64,000 bases of DNA from Arcuatula senhousia (Eukaryota; Mollusca; Bivalvia; Mytilida; Mytilidae), in the NCBI GenBank assembly GCA_963971305.1, contig OZ020307.1:7329501-7393500 (forward strand). Direction: 5' to 3'. Position numbers and translations under genes: made by a program. Position 1 is the stretch's first letter, and every line of letters starts with the position of its first letter. Positions 11,780 to 22,719 of this stretch are shown piece by piece. The notes beneath the pieces are model-generated. The model was not told where the DNA came from. It saw only the letters and a program-made list of their open reading frames with translations, and did no database searches.

Positions 11780-12330
11780 AGGCTTGTGGGATTTCCCTGG
11801 CACAGGCATTTCAAAAGAAATGAGGGGGAAGGAGGGGGTCTGATCCCGGAATCCCGAACTAATTTTTACAAAATCGCGTCATCCCGACTTAAAAATGAGA
11901 AAATCCCGAATCCCGGTAAAGTTGATATAATTTTATCCCGGAATCCCGAATTTAAATTGTCCAAATCCCGGAATCCCGAGCTTAAATATGGCCAATCCCG
12001 GTGTCCCGAAGAAGGTCCTACCCCCTCCCCCCCAGAAATGGTGGGATAAACCAGGTTTTATGGCCCCAAAATCTCCCTCGTTCATTGTGAGTCCGATAGT
12101 AACACAAAGCACAACACGGTTGAGAGACATAAAAGGGATGTTGTGTTGATCATCTCATCCAAATACTTATCAAAACAAACCATTTCGTCAAACATAATTT
12201 TGAAATTTTTAACCAGTGGCTGATGATGAAGAATTATTTTTGAGAGATCGTATCAGACGTATTTTCTTATAACCTTGGTCAAATAGTCGGTCACGGATAC
12301 AGCGGTGTCGGATAAAAAAATCAGAAAATA
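11780..12330 (-). pseudogene. PLE reverse transcriptase C-terminus and downstream segment, interrupted
   Basis: On the minus strand, FIRHRCIRDRLFDQGYKKIRLIRSLK (about 12318-12240) matches the C-terminal end of the PLE-like reverse transcriptase seen at 32.4 kb. Downstream (lower coordinates) is the shared segment GGCCATAAAACCTGGTTTATCCC. That segment is split by a GC-rich insertion at 11823-12033. Upstream it joins abruptly, near 12330-12400, to an unrelated PLE 3' region in the same orientation. Confidence 0.6.
11823..12033. mobile_element. GC-rich MITE-like insertion with internal CCCGGAATCCCGA repeats
   Basis: The 211-bp element starts AGGGGGAAGGAGGGGGTC and ends GGTCCTACCCCCTCCCCCCC, which are imperfect inverted termini. 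The interior repeats AATCCCGGAATCCCGA at irregular ~30-bp spacing. It is flanked by AGAAATG at 11816-11822 and 12034-12040, and removing it plus one AGAAATG restores the surrounding PLE downstream segment. Its high GC and CpG content contrasts with the window. Confidence 0.75.
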
Positions 12331-12334
12331 AGTT

Positions 12335-13235
12335 GCGAAATATACATTCCGTGTGCAGGTGAAGCAGATATAGAAGAAAATGAGATGTTGAATAAGTGTA
12401 CGCGACACAACCTACAGTATAAACGTATATTTTAAATATCCACAATGGAAAACAGCCAGCAGCCTTCAATGTGACCAGCGGTCGCTGCTCGCTGTTTTTC
12501 AATTGGCCCCTGGATTGAAAATAATATACATATGATTCAAGCTCAATCCCAAAGTGCATTGAAAGACCCTCTTCTTGACAAAAAACAATTAACAAAAATT
12601 CGAGTCGACTAAATACAAACATAAGCTTTGATAAAGATTCCTGGCTTAGAACAGGCACATTAAAATGTGGCGGGGTTAAACTAGTTTTTTGGCGCCAACC
12701 TTCCCCCTAATGATAATCAATAACAAAGCACAAACTAACACACAGTAAAAATCAAATCGATAGAAGTTCAATTCAACAAGAGAGTATCTGAGACAAAAGG
12801 ACAACAGGTAATTAACGGGACGTAAAGATACTCTCTTGAGAACACTCGAAGTTACTGACAGCTAGCTAAGAAGCATCCATCGACTGATGTAAAAAAAATA
12901 AAGTATGTCGATTTTAAATCCGACACAACACGTCAAACACTTGATTTGATGATGCATCATCACACAAAACCGACACACTTGACCGCTGTAATGCTCAAAA
13001 ATGACATAAGTATAAAAAGGCAATTAACATTTTAAAGTAAGTATCAAATTATCAATATTTTTACCAAAGAAGACTAAATTCAAAGATTTTACTAAAATAT
13101 CCATTTCATAACCTTTATTTAATAAAGTTTTAAGCCAATTTTGCATTCCCAAGGGATTGTTTTTGAATTTATTTGCTCTATAAACAACATTACCGTAGAA
13201 ATCTGGATGGGATATTCCCTTTACAATCAAAAGTC
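12335..13235 (-). pseudogene. PLE C-terminal coding remnant and 3' region
   Basis: The minus-strand frame at 13230-13024 reads GISHPDFYGNVVYRANKF..LLNKGYEMDILVKSLNLVF, a phrase typical of the region after the palm in PLE-type reverse transcriptases (GIS.P.FYGDLVYK). After its stop come ~700 bp of 3' region with the landmarks CAAGAGAGTATC, TTGGCGCCAAAAAACTAG and CCTGTTCTAAGCCAGGAATC. The same region, better aligned than any other copy, lies in the opposite orientation at 16790-17545. Confidence 0.6.
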
Positions 13236-13239
13236 GTCG

Positions 13240-13815
13240 TGTACAGTTAAATTTTCCAATAAGGTATAGATGTTACTATTCAGGTTAGAAAACGCAATAT
13301 TTTCTAAAATTAAAGTTGTCTCTTTGCAAAAGTCGTCTCTTTGTACTGAGATGATCATCCAAGACAAATTCGAGATGCAAATTCAAAAATGACGTGAAGC
13401 AATTGGATTCGATTGTTTCTTTAATCTCTAGCTCTGGAGGTTATAATGCAGGAATCCATTTTCCTAACGAAGCGTTGTTGACAGACATGATATCATCAGT
13501 ATATCTGAAATAAAGGTAACAACAAAATTACCGAACTTAGAGGATCAATCTCAATGACCAAGAGAAAAGACAAAACATGGATGACACAAGAGAGAAATTA
13601 AAGATCGCAATGGTCCCGACTTGGTACAGACATTTCAAATATAATGGTGGATTAAAGCAGGTTACCTCCCTCTTCCATTGCGATCTTAGGGTCCGGTAAT
13701 GAAAGCGAGATTAAATGACCTTGCATCTTTCATCTTCTTGTTCTTTAGGAACTCATGAAGAAATTCAGTCTCATAAGAATATAAAAACAAGTCGGCGAGG
13801 AGAGGAGCGACAAAC
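13240..13815 (-). pseudogene. PLE reverse transcriptase palm, deleted and interrupted
   Basis: On the minus strand, ~13790-13705 encodes DLFLYSYETEFLHEFLKNKK..DARSFNLAF. This is followed by a 190-bp insertion, then FRYTDDIMSVNNASLGK (13507 downward), which carries the YxDD catalytic motif. Near 13370-13320 it reads STKRDDF and then jumps to the 3' coding remnant at 13230, so ~100 codons are missing. Without the insertion, LAF would join RYTDD exactly as in the 32.05 kb copy. Confidence 0.6.
13511..13700 (-). repeat. ~190-bp dispersed segment inserted at the catalytic motif of a PLE copy
   Basis: Bounded by GAAA at 13507-13510 and 13701-13704. On the minus strand it begins ATTACCGGACCCTAAGATCG and ends TTGTTACCTTTATTTC. 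The same segment is found at 22500-22695 (+), 32635-32790 (+, decayed), 33715-33845 (+, partial) and 6365-6500 (-). Its end, TTTATTTCAG, resembles a 3' splice site, but no matching GT donor is visible at its start. Confidence 0.6.
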
Positions 13816-14019
13816 AGGAACTGCTTACCCTCCGAAGCAATTGAGTTAACTCTTGATGTGATTTAAGTTTGCGTTGTTTGTTTCTGTGTCTATCTCATAG
13901 TGTTGTTCTCGTTCTTGTTTACATTGTTTACTGATTTTATCAAAAAATTGGGACTTTTGATCCACTGGTACTTCTCTGCTTCTTTCTAGAAGAAAGGATC
14001 GTAGACCTGGCATGTCCTA

Positions 14020-14150
14020 CAATCTCACATTTCTTATTATTGATGATGTCCTTTCGCTGAACTATCCTTAAAGCGTTGATTTTCTGCCTCTCATATATTC
14101 CCATCTTAAGATTGAGGACACTTCAGATAATAGAAAGTCTGAATGATTTT
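14020..14150 (+). pseudogene. short PLE reverse transcriptase fragment
   Basis: The plus strand reads IDDVLSLNYP, then after a stop DFLPLIYSHLKIEDTSDNRK, matching the palm region in the 15.0-15.3 kb copy (MDDVLSLNRP..DFLHLIYPQELEVNDTSDSRK). It is about 40 codons long with an in-frame stop, so it is a dead fragment. Confidence 0.55.
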
Positions 14151-14159
14151 GAAATTAAT

Positions 14160-14740
14160 ACACTTTAGATTTGGTGAATTTCACAGTTTATCCAAAATTT
14201 TAGCCTTTCAACTTAGGATAATTATAATCAATGAAAGTTCAAAACATTTTTCTTCAGTGTTTTATTGGAATACGTAACCCACAATCTGAAAATCCTATCA
14301 TTATTTCACACAAATCTTGAAGAGGTAAAATGGACATTGGGTTCTAATATTTAAATATTAGAAGGTGGATATGTTGCATTCTGGTTAGGCTGTGTATTTT
14401 TTTAAATTCTTTGGGTTGAAAGTCTATTAAGTTGAGAATTTAACCTTGGCGTCTGTCTCTTTGGTTTTAACACCAGGAATTGTTTAACCAAAAAAAAATT
14501 TCGTAAATGACACGCAATAGGTCATTCTTAAATCGTTAGAAAATTCGAAGACAAAATCACTAAACATAAAAGACAAGACAGATAAAAACACACGACAAAA
14601 CATCAAACATTCCTTCACACATTTAACAAGTAAATTGGGTGTTCCGGGAGCTAAAACACCCATCTGTCACGTTGCTACCAATTAAATAAGTGACATAGGT
14701 TGGTCTAAGCTATAGTTTGGATTTCTAGTTCGGCATTTTT
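14160..14740. other. non-coding stretch
   Basis: AT-rich and without a supported gene. ACACAATCTGAAA-type wording near 14280 recurs near 5540, suggesting an old dispersed repeat. Confidence 0.3.
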
Positions 14741-14744
14741 GGTA

Positions 14745-14885
14745 TATTTGTTCTATGCTCTTCATATTCATATAGTGTTTGGCATTTCCAACTTTTGGTA
14801 AAGCGCCTCTGATGAGTCTTGAATAGACGAAACGCGCATCAGGCGTAGCAAAATTTATTGTCTGGAACTTTGTTGTAATTTATAT
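14745..14885 (+). repeat. dispersed repeat, GATGAGTCTTGAATAGACGAAACGCGC family
   Basis: Landmarks in order: GTTCTATGCTCTTCATATTC, GTGTTTGGCATTTCCAAC, GCGCCTCTGATGAGTCTT, ACGCGCATCAGGCGTAGC and AACTTTGTTGTAATTT. Further copies: 23511-23625 (-), 35575-35625 and 35825-35915 (+, partial), 37080-37205 and 37735-37865 (+). It is non-coding, and its class is unknown to me. Confidence 0.7.
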
Positions 14886-15007
14886 TTCAAACAAAAATCA
14901 GAAATCATCTGAGAGATAAATTTGCTCGTCAGACGTGAGATGATGAATCCTTTCTACTACACAAAAAGGAAAGGTGAACGATGGGAAAGTTGAGGTTATC
15001 ACGTTTG

Positions 15008-15300
15008 TCATAGGGCCTTGTACAAAGTTTGTCGAAAATCCAAATACCAAGAGGACTTCCTAGAATCTGAAGTGTCATTCACTTCTAGTTCCTGAGGGTA
15101 TATGAGATGCAGGAAGTCACACAATGGAGGTCTGTTTAGTGAAAGAACATCATCCATATAACAGAAGGGGTAAAAGTCTACGAACCTTTTGTCTTCATAT
15201 ATGAATTTACAAACGAAACAGCAAGCAATGACGAATAATAAGTGCTGATTGTTCGATGAAATCCGTGTCCATAAAGAAGAGAGATTAGCCAAATATACTT
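15008..15300 (-). pseudogene. PLE reverse transcriptase palm fragment, longest uninterrupted one
   Basis: A 94-codon open frame on the minus strand contains CYMDDVLSLNRPPLCDFLHL followed by IYPQELEVNDTSDSRKSSWYLD. YMDD is the catalytic motif of reverse transcriptases, and the DVLSLNN..DFL.LIYP.ELE..DT.D..KS..YLD context matches the other PLE-like copies here. The upstream finger region is garbled (SSNNQHLLFVIACCFVCKFIYEDKRF), and there is no start or downstream continuation. It is a truncated copy even though this stretch is open. Confidence 0.7.
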
Positions 15301-15354
15301 TTCCGTTCTTTCTAAGGAACCAACGATTTATCCTCTAAACAATGTATTTATCTG

Positions 15355-15528
15355 AATTATTTTGATATCCGTAAAAATCACTTTTCCACTTGCAATAGCA
15401 ACTAACCTAACTAAGGGCTTAGTTTATGCATGCATGGATTAACCTAAAGTTAGTTACCATTCATATTTTGTATAGAATTAGTTGTTATTGCACGTGGAAA
15501 AGTGATTTTTCCGGATATCAAAATCATT
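15355..15528. mobile_element. foldback MITE, ~174 bp
   Basis: The left arm (15355-~15406: TTTTGATATCCG, AAAATCACTTTTCCAC, TGCAATAGCAAC) is the inverted copy of the right arm (~15481-15528: GTTGTTATTGCA, GTGGAAAAGTGATTTT, CCGGATATCAAAAT), with ~4 mismatches over ~48 bp. The AT-rich centre has ATGCATGCAT. No coding content. Confidence 0.75.
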
Positions 15529-15737
15529 CCGAGTTTAATTAATATCTTAATTGTTTTTAGAGACAATTTGGAGAAATAAAATGTTAAATGCTTTTGCCAG
15601 ATGAAAATGATTTAGAATTGAGAATATCTATATGTTTTTGTGATTTTTTTTTATCATCCACATTTGATTGACACGAATTGTATACATGAAATTCATGGAA
15701 TTATTCATTGTTTGTTAACAGAACTGAAAGCAGTTAA

Positions 15738-16325
15738 GTGGAACATTTGGATGACCCAGCAATAAATTTTTGCTTGTTTGATTTGTTATGTAAGTTTGGA
15801 ATCCGATAATGTTGCCATTTCAATTGAGTGAAAAGTACTAAAAGCCAAAAGGTTCGAAAAGGGTAACCAAATCTAGCACCGAGAATATCGACCGTGTGCA
15901 GCACAAGGAAAGAAACCTGGTGTTTTAAACATTTTTTTATTTAAAAATCGCAAATTTCAATGACAAAAATATGAGAAATGTATTGATAAATTCGTGTCAG
16001 ACAAGTCTGACCACCAGGTTTCTGAAAATCCTCTAAGACCTCTGGCCCAACAGCAGCGATTATCGACCCAGTGGTTTAAAAACGGATATTCAAACGGTTA
16101 ATTTGGTTATGCTGTTATGTAAAGGAGTAACCTCTGATCATCAAACATTTGGATGACCAAACAATAAAACTTTGCTTGTGTGAATTTTTATGTAAGTTTG
16201 GAATCCAATACAAGAATGAAAAATCATCATTTTTCACTACAAGAAAGACCGAAGGTAGAAAAGTTAGATTTAAGGTATTATTCATTTCCTTCTTGGATAG
16301 TATTGTTCCTGGTGCACCAATGTCT
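15738..16325 (-). repeat. inverted, diverged copies of the 382-bp unit (about 1.4)
   Basis: The phrase AACATTTGGATGACC.A.CAATAAA occurs at ~15738 and ~16145, so the unit is repeated about 407 bp apart. Between them the order GCACCGAGAATATCGACC, AAGGAAAGAAACCTGGTGTTTT, GTGTCAGACAAGTCTGACC, CAGCAGCGATTATCG and GGTTAATTTGG is the reverse complement of the 9.1-10.3 kb unit. It is strongly diverged from that array. Confidence 0.7.
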
Positions 16326-16789
16326 AATTAACGGAAATAACCAGTCGGTATAATGCTTATGCACTGATAACACTCTGCAGGTTCGAAAATACTTTTAATA
16401 TGTAAGATGGGCAATATCTTAACAACGTCATGCAGGAAATTGATGCTGTCTTATACCCTATTATAAAACGATGTAAATATCTGTATAGTGTGTTAATACT
16501 CGTTGAACATTTTAAATCATAGTTCTAGTTGATCGATGTGGATTCACGACATGTTGATGTTTTGACAAAAACTATGCGGTTTTTGGCATGGCTTGAAATA
16601 TGTTTATGTAACATCTTATTTTAATTCGTTTGGTATGATCAATCTTTCGCCTTTCAATAACCTTACAATGGGCATGCTATCAGAACTTTTCTAAGTATCG
16701 GTATTCAGCTAAAATTTTAACTTTTCATTTTACGTGTTGCTCAGCCTATGTTCAATTGTCAGTTTATCAAATTGTCGTTGTTTCTCTGG

Positions 16790-17545
16790 GCGTTGTTTAT
16801 ATTGTAGGTTGTGTCGCGTACACTTATTCAACATCTCAAACTATATTGAATAAAGGTTATGAAATTGAAATGTTAGTAAAATCTTTGAATTTAGTCTTTT
16901 TTTGGTAAAATATTGATAATTTGATACTTACCTTAAAATGGTAATTGCCTTTTTATATCTATATGTCATTTTTTAGCATTACAGTGTCAGTTTTGTGCGA
17001 AGATACATCACCAAGACGTGTTGTGTCGGATTTACAACAATTGACATACTTGATTTTTTTACATTAGTTGATAAATGCTTCTTAGCTGCTGTCAGTAACT
17101 TCGAGTGTTCTCAAGAGAGTATGTCTACGTCCTGTTAATTTCTTGTTGTCCCTTTTCTCAAGTACTCTCTTGTTGAATTGAACTTTTTTCACTGTGTGTT
17201 AGTATGTGCTTTGTTACTGATTATCAATAGAGGGAAGGTTGGCGCCAAAAAAAAAATAGTTTTACCCCGCCACATTTTAAATGTGCCTGTCCTAAGCCAG
17301 GAATCTTTATCGATGCTTATGTTTTTATTTTGTCGAATTTATGTCAATTGTTTTTTTGTAAAAAAGAGGGTTTTTCGTTGCAATTTAGGATTGGGCTTGA
17401 ACAGGAACGTATAAAGAATCGTATGTAATTTGGAAAACTGCGAGCAGCATTGAAGGCTGTTGCCTGTTTTCAATTGTGGATATTTTTAAATTGTCGTTTA
17501 TATTGAAAGTCGTGTACACTTATTCCACATCTCATTATCTTCTAT
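16790..17545 (+). pseudogene. PLE 3' region, inverted partner of 12335-13235
   Basis: The plus strand first reads LNKGYEIEMLVKSLNLVFF (about 16850-16910), then a stop and the same 3' landmarks as 12.3-13.2 kb: CAAGAGAGTATG, TTGGCGCCAAAAA, CCTGTCCTAAGCCAGGAATC and GTACACTTATTCCACATCTC. The 78-codon frame at 17178-17414 is read-through of this non-coding region. Confidence 0.6.
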
Positions 17546-17559
17546 TAATCACCAAAAAT

Positions 17560-19430
17560 ATCGATAGAGAAAAACTTTTTCCTTTATCAGATTAGTAGGG
17601 TGGGCTGTATAGAAGAGAAGAATATAAAATGGGCCAACAAGGTGCATGTTACAGTATATAAAATGAATAAACAGTAAAGATAACAATTTTAACATGGAGA
17701 CAACCAACAGTTTTTTTTTATTTTGAGGGGTCCACACAGGCTAAAAGCACTAACAGCATAGATGTGGTTCATCAATGAGAGGTCAATGTAAAGTTATCCA
17801 GATGTCCAGAAAACAGGTCAGTGTCATGGTAAAGAGGTAATTAAAATCTTATACTCAGTTGATCCATAATGCCCTGAATAGAAACCTAACCACTCAATAA
17901 CCAACAATTAATAACGTATTCTGTATTCCAATAAGCTGTTCGTTTTTAGTAAATTAAGAATACGGAGACTTATGACTTAGTGGTTGTATTCATCAAGTGA
18001 CCTAGATATGTCAGAGTTCTGACAGTTGATAGGTAATATATTACAACGTGGCTCCACCCTGCAACACGATAACCAGAACAGACCAATCAGACGGAAGAGA
18101 TAAAGCAGATTGTATAGCCATACATTGATAATTGATCTGTTTAACGATTCAAGTGTGATATGTTAAGGACAGGAGGAATGTGTGTCAGATTAGGTAAATA
18201 CACAAGCCAAGCGTGATGCAATTATGTGTATTACCATTGCGACCTAAGGCACTTGATTGTACATTATAATACAGTGTTTACGTCAAAACAAAGGCCGAAG
18301 GAACAGATTACAATCATTTGCAAAAGCAATTCAGTTTACTTTAAATTTTTATGTTGTTGACATTTGGAATAAAAATTAAGCACCATTTGAGAACGTGTTG
18401 TGTGTTTGCGTAACGTGTTATTTGTGCATTCGTTCGGATGTAATTTTTCGCCTCGGAGATTACGACGGCTCAATGATGAATTATACTGGATTTTTCTGCC
18501 AGATAAAAAGGTAGTGAAATCGCCATTTTTCTTGTCTTCTTCCTAGCAACCAATGATTACGTTTCTCCTTAGTCACGCACAAATGATATGTAATAGAAAG
18601 AACATATAACCTTTAACATTATAAAGTACCATCTGGCGCTCTACATATCTAAGTTTTTGTTCAGTTTTAAAATGCCAAGATAATTTAGGGTATGTCTATC
18701 TTGCCTGGGTAAATATGATATACTGAAAAAAGAAGTTATTGATTTACATTGACTCTAGGGAGTCAACTTTGACATTTAGATAACTTCTATTGGAAACGTT
18801 TTCGCACTATCAATAACATTCAGTCGCCAGAAGCATTTAATTTGATTTTAAATTGTATTTTCTGTGCGAGAGTTTCTATTAAAATTTAAATGAAGTTTGG
18901 CGCAGTTTCAAATAGTCGACGTTTGCCACTCCAATTTCAAAAGTCTAAGTACGTGTCCTTAGAAATAGAGCTCTATATTTTAAGATGCTATCAGGTTTTT
19001 TTGTCTTCAAGAGGTTATGCTAATTTGGGATTTGTAAAGTACAATCATTAAAGTAATAAACATTATAATGGAAGAATGGTTCCATTACGATCCACTTGTG
19101 CATATCCTCATGAAGATTAAAGCACTTATTATGATAAATTAATGCTAAAAAAAACTTCTTTAGAATGATTTTTTTTTTTTAAATATATTTTGGCCATAGA
19201 AAATAGTGACTATTGATGATAAAAAAAATGTCAATTTACTTATTCAAAGAAAAAAGAAAAATCTTGATGGGACGATTTTGTGAATTTTCATAAAAAAAAT
19301 CTTAATATTATTTATATAAATTTGGATAGCTTCTAAAAGCAAATAAAACCATGATTTGACCCAAAAAAATTTAAACTATTAAATAGAGATAAACTTTTAT
19401 GTTATTAAATATTAAATACTTGAAACTTAA
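17560..19430. other. AT-rich non-coding stretch
   Basis: Several hundred bases at 18000-18700 are less AT-biased, but I find no splice-bounded coding frame. 19140-19390 is A/T homopolymer-rich. Confidence 0.4.
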
Positions 19431-19716
19431 GGAGCGACCATTTGATTTTCATGAGGGGTGGGGGGTTGCTATGGTGAAATTTGAAATAAAAAGGCAAGAT
19501 GGCAAAAATCCAGAAATTAAAAGGCAGGACAGTGCTTTGAGTAAAAAAAAAGCAGGAAGGAACTTTTGGCTTGAAAATTTATAGTTGCTTTAAAAAAGAA
19601 AAAAAATTGCGCGCTAGTGTGCAAAAAAAAACAGGCTTGACTTTTCCGAAAACAAAAAGACAGGACGAAGAAAATATCCATAGCCCCCACAAAAAATCAA
19701 ATGGTTGCTCCCTAAA
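19431..19716. mobile_element. TIR element (MITE-like), family A copy 2
   Basis: GGAGCGACCATTTGATTTT at 19431 and AAAATCAAATGGTTGCTCCC at ~19696-19714 are inverted termini of ~25 bp. The interior shares AAAGGCAGGACAGTGCTTTG and ATAGTTGCTTTAAAAA with the copy at 3727-4000. Non-coding. Confidence 0.75.
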
Positions 19717-20680
19717 ACAATTAAGATAGGCATAAATCTCTCTGGACCATTTTACACAAGGGGTTAACAAATTCCCATTTGATGTATAAAAAGTGTATTT
19801 GTCTGAACAAGTTTTGATAGATTATCTTTGTATTATTTACACTGAGTTACTAGTACGTGAATTTACGTTTTTTGGAAACCTATCGGCAGGAATTTTTGAC
19901 ATTCACTCCATGAAGCAATAGAAGGACATACAGTGATTATTTTATATCAGATATTTTGAGAATTATTCCATCAAAATTTACTTTATAAATCACGTAAAAG
20001 ACAAGCAAAAAAAAATGACTGTAATTTGTCGAAATACATTGTATGATTTGGAACTGCACAGCGTCTTTTTCACCCAAAGATAGTCTATTCAGTCGTGACC
20101 AGAGGATTATGCAAATGTTAAATTTTGTTAAAAATTCTTCTCATATATATATATAGGGTATTGCAAATAAAATCAAATTCAAGTCGCCGTACATGGGAGA
20201 AATATATTGCCATAGACATAAATTCTTCGAGCAAAACTAAGCGTTAAATATATATAAAAATAAAACTTTGTACGTTGGTAAAAAAAAAGTGTGTCAGCTT
20301 TAATTGATATCAGTTGTTCATTTTTACGTTTTTAGGACAATTATCTCAAATATCTGTTAAAAAGATTACAGAAATGTGCCTTGGTATTGCCTCATGTAGA
20401 ATGATAAAAATTCTTACCTACACATGACCTACTCCGTGAGTGTCAGCTCCCATGCAGAAACTTCTATTCTACGTTTTATGTGTTTTGCTTACGCTTAAAT
20501 TTAATAGAAAACCTCTCAACAAGGTATTTATACAAATTTTCGGAAAAGTTTTGTTTTGGTAGAACATTGTCTTCATTTGTGATGTTAACAATGAATTAAA
20601 AATGTTATAAAATATAATATTCCACATTCTTTAGGAAGTGATCTTGGGTCAAATGAAAACACTATTTTTATTTTCTTAAC
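19717..20680. other. AT-rich non-coding stretch
   Basis: No supported gene or clear repeat. Confidence 0.4.
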
Positions 20681-20689
20681 ATATGCTAT

Positions 20690-21190
20690 ATTGGGGTCAA
20701 TTTTTAGAACGTACAGCAGGGCGGAGAGCAGCAACCACTGTTCACATCTACGAAGACTGCTGGATGTTTTACATTCATGACATTGTGGGTTTTAAACTAC
20801 CATTGATTCTATGTCATGGTTATGTCATGTACACTAATTCTACATCTCATTATCCTTTAAAATAAAAATAAAAACAATAGATCCAAGAAATTCTATTTTA
20901 TAACGTTTTGAAAATCGCTAAATCGTGTAAATCAATAAATGAAACGAAAGAGTAACCAACAAAATAAAAAAAAATATTATGGAATATTTTATCAATAAAA
21001 AAGAATGAACATCGCGAAAATTTGATTCAAATGTTTCTAAGGAACGATTTCATATGCAACGCATCTACTATTTGCCAAATGGCCTCGTTGAAGGCTGTTG
21101 GCGGTTGTCCATTGTGGTTTTTCTAAATTGCCGTTTAATTGTGGGCTGTGTCGCGTACACTTATTCCACATCTCATTATTTTCTATTCCA
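20690..21190 (+). repeat. two fragments of the PLE 3' region
   Basis: 20690-20865 and 21060-21185 both contain GAGCAGC or CGTTGAAGGCTGTTGGCGG-type wording followed by GTGTCGCGTACACTTATTCC and CACATCTCATTA, matching the end of the 3' region at 17430-17540. The AT-rich spacer between them holds nothing recognisable. Confidence 0.5.
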
Positions 21191-21349
21191 TGATAGTGAT
21201 ATGTGATTTAAGAAAAAAAAATAGATTATTATATTTTTTGAACATAAATAATATATATATAAGTTACCAAGTATGCAAATCTGCTTGTCCTGACTTCAAT
21301 ATCGTACAAACTCGCCCTAATCCTCATTCAACGTTTGTCCTTTACTGAC

Positions 21350-22290
21350 ATACAACTTAGAAACCTAAAAACATTAAGCATAAAAGCACAATTGTAGCTA
21401 AAAGGATCCTTAGTCAATGGTCATGGCGAAGAAAAAATAATAATTAAGCAATTTATTTAATTTTTGAAGTCATATTACAAGTATTAGATAAGTTCAAAAT
21501 ATTAGAATTGCTAAAATTTTAGTGTACATTATTGATACACATATACGTAATATTTGGACACATACATGTACATGTATTTGATTACAATTAAAATTAGTGT
21601 AAATAATTTTAACATACGCATAGTTTATACATTTGAACTAAAACTTTTTGGTATCTATAGTACTTAATTTGGTGTATATATACTACCAAAACAATCATAT
21701 TGATTCTTAAATATTTTACAAAATTTTTGTCAACGTTTCACCAATGATAAAACCATCAGATTTTAATCTAAGTTCTGAATATTTCAATTGCAATATAAAG
21801 AAAAACCAGACAATATTTTCTCAATGTTTAAATTTACCTTTTTTATTTTTTTAGTCATTTTTGTCAAAGGCATTTTTTCAAAATGTGCTTGGTTAAAATA
21901 CTACATTTACACTGTTGTCGAAAGCTAAAAATATATAGTTGTATGACGTGTCTAATAAATCTCGTATATCTGCTAGTACATAGTATGTACTTATTTTTTA
22001 AAGATTGTAATTCAATTATTAAAAGATATTAATGTATAAAGTCTTTATAAATTTTCTCGTTAAGTTCCGTAAAATTGATTGATAATATATCTTCCGAAAT
22101 ATAATGATTATGCTTTGGTTTTTGTTTTTTTTTCACATAATTTGACCCTCATGCATGTATATGTAAAATCTGTAAGTTTATCAACTCTTACAGAAATCCC
22201 TATACCTAATGAATAATTAGAATTAAGTTGCTCTTCGTTCAGGTGGTAGAACAATTCTGAATTTTTGTAAATGAAACTTCAATTGGGGCA
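21350..22290. other. AT-rich non-coding stretch
   Basis: Very AT-rich. I see nothing. Confidence 0.4.
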
Positions 22291-22299
22291 TGATTGGGA

Positions 22300-22705
22300 A
22301 AATAACTTATAAGAAAATACGTCTCATACGATCCCTAAAAAAATTCTTTCTTCGTTATCAGCCACTAGTAGAAAAGTTCAAAATTGAGTTAAAAGATATG
22401 GTAGTTAATTGTACTAATTAGTGTTTGACTGGTCTGCTGTACTGAGATGATCACCTCAATATCCCTATTGTGTCTCAAACTATGTTGTGTTCTATGGTCA
22501 TTACCGGATCCTAAGATCGCAATGGAAGAGGGAGGTTTGGTGCCCTAAAACCTAGTTTAACCCACCTTTTCGTTTGAAATGCTTGTACCAAGTCAGGACC
22601 ATTGCGATCCACCAATTCTCCGGTATGACTGATTCGTTTTTGTCATTTTCTCTGGACTATGAGATTGATCATTCAAGTTCGGTAGTTTTGTTATTACCTT
22701 TATTT
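22300..22705 (+). pseudogene. PLE reverse transcriptase C-terminal fragment with downstream segment
   Basis: The plus strand reads IRKYVSYDP..KNSFFVISATSRKV in shifted frames. In the correct frame it gives KKFFLRYQPLVEKFKIELK..MVVNC and a stop, like the 32.45 kb copy. After ~100 bp (GTACTGAGATGATCACCTC) comes the dispersed ~190-bp segment ATTACCGGATCCTAAGATCG..TTACCTTTATTT. A fragment without catalytic residues. Confidence 0.5.
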
Positions 22706-22719
22706 ACTACAAGTATTTT

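Noticed and set aside
12209..12658. 149-codon minus-strand frame as a gene
   Set aside because: It is a chimera: its N-terminal two-thirds read a PLE 3' non-coding region and only its end matches reverse transcriptase.
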